A DNA stretch of 64,000 nucleotides. It comes from Roseivirga sp. UBA6061. Its GTDB lineage: Bacteria; Bacteroidota; Bacteroidia; Cytophagales; Cyclobacteriaceae. Within the stretch, counting starts at the first letter, position 1. Each line of letters begins with the position of its first letter. Shown here in pieces: positions 46,949 to 58,900 of the stretch. Position numbers and translations under genes: made by a program. Below the pieces are notes generated by a model. The model saw only the letters and a list, made by a program, of their open reading frames with translations. It was not told the DNA's origin and did not search any database. Location of the stretch: contig DIYF01000143.1 of assembly GCA_002427745.1 (NCBI GenBank), forward strand, positions 22,559-86,558, in the 5' to 3' direction.

Positions 46949-49900
46949 TCAATCAGCAGAATGCCTGATCGAAGTCAGCCTGGTAATAATTTTTATAAAG
47001 TTGTCTAATATTGACTGTGCTTCACGAGGCAGGTAGCGACCTGCATCGAAGCTCAATCTGTAGCTGACCCTACCTTTGTCTTCAGTGATATATAGTATCA
47101 AGGCATAGATTTCATCTTCATCATTCTCTTCTCTTTTCATAGCCGTGAACTCAAGAGAGTCAACCGACTTTTTACTGAAAGGCAGATTATTCAGTGCTTT
47201 CAGGTCTTCATCTATGGGCGCTTTTTGAAATACCACAGTGGTATCGAAGAGTTTGGTCCCCATGGTGGAGTCGCTCCAGCGCTGTATATCGGCCAGACTT
47301 ACGTAGGTATGCTGGTTATCATTCTGCTGTTGGTTTTGAATGCCTTCAAAAAAGCCATCCTTCCCTACCTCGCTCACGTTTATGCGCATGGGTAAAGTAT
47401 TAATGAAGAGGCCGACCATATCTTCTACGCCATCAAGGTCAGAGGGCCTGCCCGAATTCACCACACCAAAGACTACATCATTGCTTCCGCTGTATTGAGC
47501 GAGTATGACAGACCAGGCAGCTAAGGACAAAGTGTTCAATGTAATTCGCTGCTCTTCAGCATAACTCATCAAAAGCGTACTGGTAGCCTCATCAAGCGAC
47601 TGGTTGATGGCATCGAAACCACTCAAGTGTTGGGATGTGGTTCCCGGTGGTACTTTCGTAGCTTGATTCATACCCCGGAGTTTGGCCGTCCAGTAGTCTT
47701 TACCGGCCTGCGAATTTTGATGTGACATTACCCATTTGATATAATCAACATAAGGTCTGGAGGGCTGAAGGTCTAAAGCCTTTCCCTCAATTGCCAGGCG
47801 ATAGAGTTGAAGCATCTCCTTGAGCAAGACTGCAATGGTCCATGCATCGGTCAAAAGGTGATGAAAATGCCAAACAAATCGGTATAAATCAGGCCCTTCC
47901 TTTATCAAATCGATGCGTACCAGACCGCCCTTGTTAAGTGCGAAGACGCTCCCTCTAATGTCCGAAAGAAGCTGTTGTTTTGAAGATGCCAACCCTTCAG
48001 CTGTTTTGCTTTCCCAGTCATGCACATGATAGTCCAGGTCTATCTTTTTGAGTACCAGCTGACGGTTGCCTTTTGGTGTCATGGTAAAAGCTGTGCGTAG
48101 TACACCGTGACGGATCAGCAGTTGCTCCCAGCATTTTTTGAACAGATCTGTGTTGATCTCGCCTTGTAGTACCAGCTCCAGACTTCCGAGGTAAGGATCG
48201 AATTGTTCATTCATCAGGGTGGTGAAGAGAATTCCCTCCTGCATAGGACTCAGCACATATATGTCTTCAATATTGTCCTTGTGGACCCCAACCAGCTTGT
48301 CCAGTGCTTTCTGGTTTAAGCCGGCCAACGGAAAGTCTGAAGGGCTATACCCGTAAGATTCTTTGCACTGACTGAGGAGGGAGTCTATATGCTTTTCAAA
48401 GCTTTCGACTAAACTGCTGATGGTTATATCTTCATGACAGGCCGCGTTGTATTCAAACTTCAGCGAAAGCATTTCCGAAACCACCAGGCCATTGATCTCG
48501 AGCTGATGCTGACGGGTTTTACCTCCGTGATTACTTCCAGTGGACTCTCCGGCCATTTGAAAATGGTCGCTCTGAAAAGCACTGTCGAACTGACCGAGAT
48601 AATTAAAGAGCACATGGCCCTCAGCCAGTTTTACTCCCTGCTGCCTGAGTAGTCCATAGCCAATGCCTTCGTCAGGTATGGCCTTTTGCTGCTCCTTCAC
48701 CGTTTTGAGTACCTTATCAGGGGTATCGCAGCCTGAAATATCAAAATAGCTGCTGTAGAGAGAGGTAAACCAACCTACTGTGCGGCTTATCTCGATCTCT
48801 TCCGATTTGCTCACTCTACCATGGCTTTCCTGATCAATCAGAAAAGCGTGGTGTCCTGTCCAGTCTCTTAGTGCAAGTATCAGGGCCGCTATCAGCAGTT
48901 CATCCGTACCCAGGCCATAGCTATGAATTCCATGCAGCAGTGTAGTGGTTCTTTCCTTATCAAGTTTCAGCAGCTGCTCCTTTACCTCCACTTCTGAATT
49001 GTCAGCCCGGTCTGCATCCAGAGGCAATGATGGCACCCCCTGAGGTAGTTTATGCCAGTAGTCAAATTCAGTCGGGCCAGCCGTATCGGCCCATTCTCTC
49101 AAACTTTTTACCCAGTCTCCATAGCTACTTGTTTTGGCTGGAAGCTCAGGGCTTTTGCCCGCAATGTGGGCTTTATAAGCCATATCAAGATCTTCAAGCA
49201 GAATACGCCAGGACACGCCATCCACTGCCAGATGGTGTATTGTCCAAAACAACCGGCTCTCTTGTTCTTTTTCACAATGGAACAGCACCATGCTGGTAAG
49301 AGCCCCTTCCTCAAGGTTCATGCCGGCATGCCAGTGATTTATGCGGGCTGTCAGCGAGTCATCAAAATCCGCGACCGACTCTTCATGAAAGGGTATGAAA
49401 TCCGGCCGTGGACCATAGGTTTGCTGGTCTTTCTTAAACCTGAATCTCAGGGAATCATGATGTTCCAGCAAATCTTTCAGGCTGGCTGCCAGGGCCGAAG
49501 CACTGGCCCTAGCCGGCAATCTGAGCAGAACGGACTGATTATAATGGTTTGGCAGGTGATGACCGGCTCTGAAGAAAGCATCCTGAATCGGGCTTAATTC
49601 AAAGCTGCCTGTGAGCAAGGACTGATCTGCTTTGATTTGTTTTACATCGCTTACAGCCTGTGCAAGACTTGCTACTGTGTGATGATTGAACAGGTCTTTA
49701 ACCTTTAATCCGAGGCCGGCTGTCCGGGCACGGCTCACTACCTGGATGCTGATGATACTGTCTCCGCCAAGCTCAAAGAAGTTATCGTGAACCCCCACTC
49801 TTTCAACGGCCAGTACATTTTGCCAGATCTCCGCAAGTACCTTTTCCTTTGAGTTTCTTGGTGCCACATAGGTTTCTGCAATGTCCGGGGCCAGGTCAAT

Positions 49901-52900
49901 TTGCCTTAGTGCCTTTTTGTCGACTTTACCATTCGGTGTGAGCGGAATTTCATCGAGGTTCACCCATTTTTTAGGCACCATGTAGTCAGGGAGATGCTTA
50001 TGCAAGCAGGAAGTCAGCACCCCTTTGTCAAAACCATTGACGCTAACCACATAGCTCACCAGTTGCTTGTGCCCACCGGCATTTTCACTTACCACAACCA
50101 CAGACTGTTTTACTGCTTTATGCTGTTGCAGTGTGCTTTCTATTTCGGATAATTCTATTCTGAAACCCTGAACTTTTACCTGATCGTCTTTACGACCCAA
50201 AAATTCAATATTGCCATCAGGAAGCCAGCGTGCCAGATCACCGGTTTTGTACAAACGGCCTTCCTGAAAGGGGTTAGACACGAACTTTTCGGCCGTAAGT
50301 GCAGGCTGATTCAGATAGCCTCTTCCTACCTGAACGCCTCCTATGTGGAGTTCTCCCACCAGACCAACTGGCTGTAGCGACATGCCTTCATCGAGAATGT
50401 ATACCTGATTGTTATTGTATGGCTTGCCAATTGGCGTACTGCCTTGTTTTGGCAAAGCAGAGTGGTCCGTCAGATAACAGGTGGTGTCAATGGCTGTCTC
50501 GGTAGGTCCGTAGGTGTTCACCACGCCAATTCCCTTATCAGTAAAAAACTCCAGCATCCAGCCAAAATCATCCAGGGCTACGGTATCGGCTCCGAGGATC
50601 ACCCACCTTAGCCTTGAATAAACTTCGGGTCGATTGGCCAGCGATTTCATAAGAGGTACCACTAAAGCCGGTGTAAAGTGAAATGCCGAAACCTCCTGTG
50701 TCCGGATCAGTTCTGCGAGTGCTGAAATCTCCGTGCGATCCTCTTCAGCCGCAATCACCAGTTTGCCTCCCATCAGGATACTTCTGCAGAGATCTCCCAC
50801 ATAGATATCGAAGGACATTCTAGCAATCTGCAGGAGGTTGACCGGATGGTGGTTCCAGTCAAAATGGTCGGCCCAGGCCAGGGTCATATTCATCAAACTT
50901 CCATGTTCGATCATCACCCCTTTTGGTCTGCCCGTTGTTCCTGAGGTGTAGATCACATAGGCCAGGGCGTTTTCAGGGATTGCTGATTTCGGGTTCCTGC
51001 TTTCCTTCGTCTCTAAGGCTGATGATAACAGAACTCCATCAACCCCTGACTCCCTTGTGAACTCGTCCGTTATAGTTAGTATGGCAGAAGAGTCCTGCAT
51101 CATAAAGGCCAGGCGGTCCCCGGGCAGGCCGGGATCAAATGGTGAGAAGGCTGCCCCAGACTTCCAGACCCCCAGGCAGGCAATGACCATCTCTACAGAC
51201 CTGGAAACACAGATACCAATGATATCATCTGATTTGACTTTGTATTCAGAGATAAGGTGATGAGCCAAACGGTTTGATTGTTCATTCAGCTGCCTGAAAG
51301 TCAACTGTCTGTCGCCAAAAACCACGGCAACCTCGTCAGGCTTGCTTTCTGCCTGCTCTTCAAACAGACTTACCACGGTCTTTCCGGTTGGATAGTCCCT
51401 GGTGGCTCCCTGGAATTCATTCAGCAATTGTGCCTCTTCCCTTGCCGACAACAAATTCAGGTTGGACAGCGGCATGGCAGCATCTTCCAGTATAACAGAC
51501 AACAGGTTCTGAAAATGCCCTGCCAATCGATCAATCGTAACAGACGAAAAGAGGTCTGTGGAATAAACCCATTTGCAGAGAATGCCATCCCCCGACTCTC
51601 TTGCACTCAGGTGCAGGTCGAATTTGGCAGTAGTCTGTTCGAGGGTTTCAAGTTCCAGATCCAGGCCCGGTAAGGTCAAGTCGGGCATTGTTTCATTGTT
51701 TTGAAGATCAAACATGACCTGAAACAGGGGACTTCGACTCATATCCCTGTCTTTGGCTACTATATCTACTACTTTCTCAAAAGGTGCCTGTTGGTGGTCA
51801 TAGGCTTCGAGACATGTTTGCTTTATCTGCGAAAGCAGCGTCTCAAAGCTTTCATTGCTTTTGACATGACTGCGCAGTACCAGTGTATTGGCAAAGAATC
51901 CGATCAGTGCCTCAATTTCCGACTGACCGCGATTGGCCACCACGGTACCCACGCTGATGTCGGACTGACCGCTGTACCGGTGCATTAGTGTCTTGAAAGC
52001 TGCCAGCAGTGTCATGAAAAGTGTAGAACCTGACCTGTCTGACAGCTCCCTGAGTCCTTTAGTCAAAGAGGCATCTATGCAAGAATGATGAACACTTCCA
52101 CTATTGTGGCTATCAGCAGATCGCACATAATCGGTGGGTAACTCCAGGGGCTCAAGATCTTGTAATTGCGATTTCCAATAGCCAAGCTGATCTTCCAGCA
52201 CCAACCCCTCCAGGTACTGTCGTTGCCACAGGGCATAATCAGCATACTGCAGCCCAATTGCCGGTAAACCCGGAGCATGGCCTGCTGCCAGTGCCTCATA
52301 TATTTGCAAAAATTCTCTGACCAGAATGGCTTCCGACCAGCCGTCTGAAGCGATATGATGGATGACTATGAGTAAGCGGTGTTCCTCTTCACCAGGAGAA
52401 AAAAGTGCTGCTCGCAGTGCGTAGTCCCACTCCAGATCAAATGGTTCTGATATGACTTCTGCGACCCTGACTGCCAGAGATTCCTCCCCTTCAACCGTTT
52501 CTTTTCTCAATAGCCATTGGTCAGGAGCCAATACCTCCTGATAAGCTTTTCCGTCCTGCTGTTTTATGACGGTCCTCAGGGTTTCATGGCGTTCGACTAG
52601 GGAGCGAAATGCTTTTTCGATAACCTCCAGGTCTGGTTTTCCAGTGATCTTTATCAGTCCGGGCATGTGATATTCCACACTTCCGTCAAGCTGATCAAGG
52701 AACCAAAGACGTTCCTGTGCAAAGGATAAAGGAATCTTTTCAGGTCGTATGGCGGGTCGGATTGTAGGGAAGCGCGTATCCTGATTTTTCTCATCAATGA
52801 GTCCCGATAACGCTTTTATGCTGGTGTGACTGAATATCTCATTTACCGGGACCTCTACATTGAAAACTGACCTGATCTTTGAAATCAGTCTGATGGCCAA

Positions 52901-55900
52901 CAATGATTGCCCTCCCAGATCAAAGAAGTCATCATGGATACCAATTCGTTCTACTCCCAGTAGCTCCTGCCATATCTCAGCAATTTTTTCTTCCTGTCTG
53001 TTTCCAGGTGCCGTGTATACAGTATTCCGCAAAATTGCTTCGGGTTCGGGTAGGGCTTTTCTATCAATTTTTCCATTCGGAGAAAGGGGAACCGAGTCTA
53101 ACCAGATCCACTGTCGGGGAACCATGTATTCCGGCAAAAAGTCCATCAGATATACTTCGAATATGTTTTGATCGGTATCCTGATTACCTACTATATAAGC
53201 CACAAGGTGTTTTGACCCGTCATTCTTTCCCCGGGCCATCACCACAGCCTGTTCGATGGCATCATGGCCTTGCAAAACCGTCTCAATCTCCCCAGGCTCT
53301 ATACGGAATCCACGAATCTTCACCTGGTCATCTCCACGGCCTAAAAACTCAATGCTACCATCTGGTAACCAGCGCGCCAGGTCACCTGTGTTATATATTC
53401 GTCCCTCTCCGAAAGGATTATCAAGGAACCGCTCGGCTGTCAGATCAGGAAGATTTAAATAACCAATGCCCAACTGTGTTCCTCCAACCCATAAGTTACC
53501 AGGCACTCCTGCCGGTAAAAGGAGATTTCCATGACCTAAGATGTAAGCTTTAACTCCCCCCATTGGCTTACCTATGGCCACCCCTGAGCTTCCTGATATA
53601 TATGCCCCGGAGGTCTGAAACGATTGGCTTATAACCCCGACTGTGGTTTCTGTGGGTCCATACTCATTGACAACAGTAGCACTTCCATGCTTTCTTATAA
53701 GATCTATATGAAACTCTCTGAGCTGTTCTCCACCAATAACATATTTGTCGGCAATATCCTGAGGCTTCACCTGCTCAAAAGAGCTCTCGAGCATATAAAG
53801 ATGAGCCGGTGTGATTTTAAGAAAGCTGTAGGGTCTGAATGATAAAAAGTTGGGGTCTGAATAAATCGCATCCCTTTCACCTGAGCCTACCACCAACAAT
53901 TTGCCATGGACAAGTGGCAGGAAAATGCTTGTAACAGATGCATCAAAATGAAAACCAAGCGACAAATAGCTCCCTGAAGTACTCTGATGACAGGTGTAGT
54001 CTGAGGCAGATGCCAAATAACTATTCAGGTTGTCATGGCATATTTGTACTCCTTTAGGCTTGCCCGTACTTCCCGAGGTGTAAATCACATAGGCCAGATT
54101 ATCAGGAGAAGTCAAAGTCTCCGGATTTCTGACATTCTCATTTCCCTGACTTGCCAGATAAGCGTCTATATTGAAAAGAGCCTGTGTTTCGAGGCCTTCC
54201 AGCCCCGCAGAGTCATTGTGAATCAGTACCAGACAGGCCTTAGAGTCGTGGATTATAAAGTGTATCCTCTCATGAGGATATTCAGGGTCAATGGGTACAT
54301 ATGCTGCTCCACATTTCATAATGGCAAGTACCCCAATGATCATTTCAAAGGAGGGCTCGACACATATGGCAACGACTGAGCCTGTGGACACACCCCTATT
54401 CATAAGGCCATGAGCCAACTGATTCACTCGTTGATTGAGTTCAAAATAGCTCAGTTGATCTTTACCAAATACCAAAGCTGTAGCGGTTGGGTTCTTATCA
54501 ACCTGCTCTTCAAAAAGGTCTACAACGGTCTTGTTTTTTGGGTAGTTCGCCTCCGCAGCATTAAAATCATGGAGCAGCTGATGTTTTTCCTCCTCAGCCA
54601 ATATATCCAGTTGATTGACCGGGAGATCATCATTTACAGATATGAGCTGCTCCAGGATGCGTTTGAAACGCATCAGGATTTCCTGTATATCTTCTTGCGT
54701 GTACTTTCCTTGTCTGTAACTCAGGCTTAGCTCCAAACCATCATTCGCCATGATGGTCAGAGTGAGGTCGTAATTGGTGTATTGTCTTAAACCTGTATCC
54801 GTCAGTTCAAAAGGTAAGCCAGTGAGATTTTCAAGGGACTGTTCAATGGGGTAATTCTCGAAAACCAGGATAGAATCAAAAAGAGGAACGTCTGGTTTCA
54901 GGCCAACCCAGTTTCTGATATCAGACAAGGCACTGCCCGCGTATTCATTGTCGGCTTGCTGCTGTTGCTGAATGCCTTCCAGCAACTGACTGACAGGTTC
55001 TTCACCTACAGATACTCTCAACGGCAGGGTATTGATAAACAAGCCCACCATATCCTCAACACCTGTCATTTGGATTTGCCTGCCCGAATTAGTGACTCCG
55101 AATACCACATCCCGGGTATTACCATAGCGCGACAGCAAAACAGACCAGGCTGCCTGTATCAGTGTATTCTGAGTCAGTCGATTTTCAACGGCATACTTCT
55201 GAAGTACCTGTCGCAATCCATCAGGCAATTCAGTGCGCTCTTCATCATAGGACGGGGAGGCTGCCATAGTCCTGCCAAAATCGATCCTGGTGGGTGTGGT
55301 AAAGCCTGATAGCTTGGTCTTCCAGTATTGCTCTTTGGCTTCGAGGTTTTGTGCTTCTTTCAATGACCACTGTACATAGTCACTGAAAGGACGGACCGCT
55401 GGTAATTCAGGAGTTATATCAGCCTCCAGCGCCTGATAAACGGCCAGAAATTGCCTGAATAAGATGGCGCTGCTCCAGCCATCAAACAGTATATGGTGAT
55501 GATGCCAGATAAGCCGGGCCTGGTTATGCTCCAGGCGGACCAAATCAAATCGCATCAGGGATGCCTTGCCTAAAGCAAAAACTTCTTCAACTCCGCTCTT
55601 CAGCAGGGATTGACGAGCTTTCTCCCGTTCTTCTGCTGATTTGTCTGTCCAGTCATAGATTCTTAAGTCGGGCGCCATTGTTCTCAGGACGGCCTGCAGT
55701 GTGTCTCCTGTCTGATTGAGAATCGCGGTTCTCAACACACTGTGCCGGTCAACGAGCAGTTCCCATGCTTTTTGGAAAGTGCTCTTTCGGAAGTCTCCCC
55801 GGACCACCAATTCCAGCTGGGTCAGGTAAGGAGCTGTTTCTTTCTCCATCAGTGTATGGAAAAGAATCCCCTCTTGCACGGGGGTCAGGGGGTATATATC

Positions 55901-58900
55901 CTCGATTGGCTCCTTCAGTTCATCCTGCAGCATATCAATCTGACCCTGGTCCAGACGGGCCAATGGAAAATCGGATGGGGTGTATCCATGATTCTGCTGA
56001 CAATGGCCAATGAGTTTATTTATACTTTTTGAAAAACCATCTATCAAAGTGCTTATGACCGACTCTTCATATTCTGCAGCATCAAAATGCCAGTCAAGAC
56101 GCAGTCCTCCGTCCTGAATTGAACCGTTTATCTCGATCTTAAAGCTGCTTCTATGATCCGTGATGACAGGTGTGACTGCTTCAGGAGCTAATGCGAAATG
56201 CTCATTGTTCCAGGGGGTATCAAACTGTCCCAGGTAATTGAATAAAACTTCTCCCGGTGTATGCGACAACAGGCCTGCTTCTTGAGCAAGGCCACAAGCA
56301 ATCCCTTCATAGGGTATGGCCCTCATCTGTTCTTTTACCGATTTCAGCCAAAGGTCCGGATCATCTCCTGTTACCAGATTGAAGTATTGGTTGTACAAAG
56401 AAGTGAAACGCCCCAGGGTCTGGCTCACATCGATGCTGTCATCAAAACTGACCCTGCCATGTCTTTGTATGCTGATGTTGACATTATCTGATTGATACCA
56501 GCTGTCCAAAGCCATTAAGAGGGCCGTCATCATCAACTCTTCCGTCCTCATTTTATAAGCCAGAATACAGTCGGTCAACTCTGTGGTCTTCTCCGGGCTC
56601 ATTTCAAAAGTCAGCTCCTTTGGTTTTGCCCATGTTACCGGCTTGTGCTCGTCAGTATCGGACAGGTCCGGGTCGTCTCCGGAAGCCTTTTGCCATGGCT
56701 TAAGTGCCAGAGACTGATTCCCGTTAAACCAATCATTCAGATGCTCGATCCACAGACCATAAGGAGTTGTTTTCGCAGGAAGCTGGTGCGGCTTATTCTG
56801 GCTTACCTGTCTGTAAACCGTGTTGAAATTATTGATGAATACCCTCCATGAAAATCCATCCATTACCAGGTGGTGAATACAAATGAACAGCCTCAACCGG
56901 CCTGAACACCTGAATACGACAAAGCGGCTGAGCACCCCTTCTGAGATATCCAGCCTGGATTGCCAGTATTGAGTTCTCTGAGACAGACTCTCCTCAAAGT
57001 CGTCAATGTCTTCTACATGAAAGGTCTCTTCTGAAACGGTGCCATATTTCTGTCTCCAGCGTCCGCTTTCCTCATAAAAGCCCAGTCTCAATTCATCATG
57101 ATGCTCCAAAAGCAACTCATAGGTACGCTTTAAGGCAGGAATGGAAACCTCCTTCAGTGCGTCAATGAGTATGTTTTGGTTGTGATGAGACGGATTACCC
57201 AGATGGGTGTTAAAGAAATAGCTTTGTATGGGGCTAACCGGGAAATGCCCCCGGGCCAGATCGATATTCGATTTCACTTTCAGTTCACGGGCCACTGAAG
57301 CCAGAGAGGCTAAAGACTGATGGGTGAAGATATCATTGACACTGATGTCCAGACCTTCCGCCCTGGCGCGTGACCTTATCTGGATGCTGGTTATGCTATC
57401 ACCACCCAGCGCGAAATAGTTGTCATTGGTACTTACCTCATCAACTTTGAAAATCTCCTGCCATATTTTTGCCAGGGTTAACTCCGTGGGGTTTCCGGGA
57501 GCGATATAATCCTTATGGCCTGCCAACGGAACCGGGAGTTGCTTTCTGTCAACCTTACCACTTGGGGTAAGAGGAATCGCCTCCAATTCCAACCATAGCT
57601 GTGGTACCATATAATCTGGCAATCTCTCAAGCAGAAATTTCTCCAGCTCCTCTGTTTTCAGCGTCTGAGAGCCCACCACATAGGCAACGAGTTGCTTTCT
57701 GCCGCTCTCCGCCAGATAGCCGGTGACCACGGATTGCTCTACCGAGGCATGCTGTCTCAGTGCACTCTCAATCTCTCCCGGTTCAATACGGAAACCACGG
57801 ACTTTGATCTGATGATCTACCCGACCGATAAATTCTACCTCTCCTCCAACTGACCATCTTGCCAGATCGCCTGTTTTATAAATTCTGTCTCCTTCTGTGA
57901 AAGGACTATCTATGAATTTTTCTGCAGTAAGTTCCGGTCTGTTCAAATAGCCCCGGGCTACCTGGTCACCGCCAATCCAAAGCTCACCGGCAACCCCTGC
58001 CGGAACCGGCTTACCTGAATCGTCTACGATGTAAATGCGGGTGTTATAGTTGGGCTTTCCTATGGGGAGGGTAGCCAACGAAACATCTTTGGCCGGAACA
58101 GGGCGACAGGTCACTGAAATGGCAGCCTCTGTCGGTCCGTATTTATGGTAAAGTTCTGCCCGATCAAAACGTTGCTTAAACAGCTCGAGTTGCCTGACTT
58201 TTAATGCCTCACCACTGCAAAAGACATGCTTTAAGGAAGGGCAATCACCTTGCTTTACCTCTTCCAGGAAAGCATCAAGCATGGCCGGTACAAAGTGGAT
58301 CACCGAAACTCTTTCTTCTTCAATAAGCTGCCTGAGGTACCCGGCATCGCTCTGTGTGCCTGGTTCGCTTACCACCAGTTTTGCTCCACAGACAAAGGGC
58401 CAGATGAGCTCTCTGTTGGAGGCATCAAAGCTGAAGACGGTTTTTTGAACAAAGGTGTCTGAAGCACCTGTCCTGAAGTAATCATTGGCCCATTGCATCC
58501 AGTTGAGCACATTGCCATGTTCCACCATTACGCCTTTGGGCTGCCCGGTACTACCAGAAGTGTAGATGACATAAGCCAGGTCAGTAGAGTCGTGAGAGAT
58601 TTTGGGGTTGTCTTCCTTCATCTCGCGCACCTTCTGCGCATCTGCATCCAGGAGCACCTTTTGCTCACTGCGATGAGCGATTAAGCCAGCATGTTTGGAG
58701 GAGGTGACGATTAGCGGCACTTGCAAATCGTCCAATAAGTAAGCTATGCGCTGTTCAGGGTTTGTTGGGTCGATGGGTACATAAGCGCCTCCTGCTTTCA
58801 TAATGGCCCACAGCGCCACCACCAATTCTGTAGACCTCTCCAGTAAGACAGGTACCTTCTCCTCTTGCCGGATACCAAGCTTCACCAGGTAATGCGCCAG

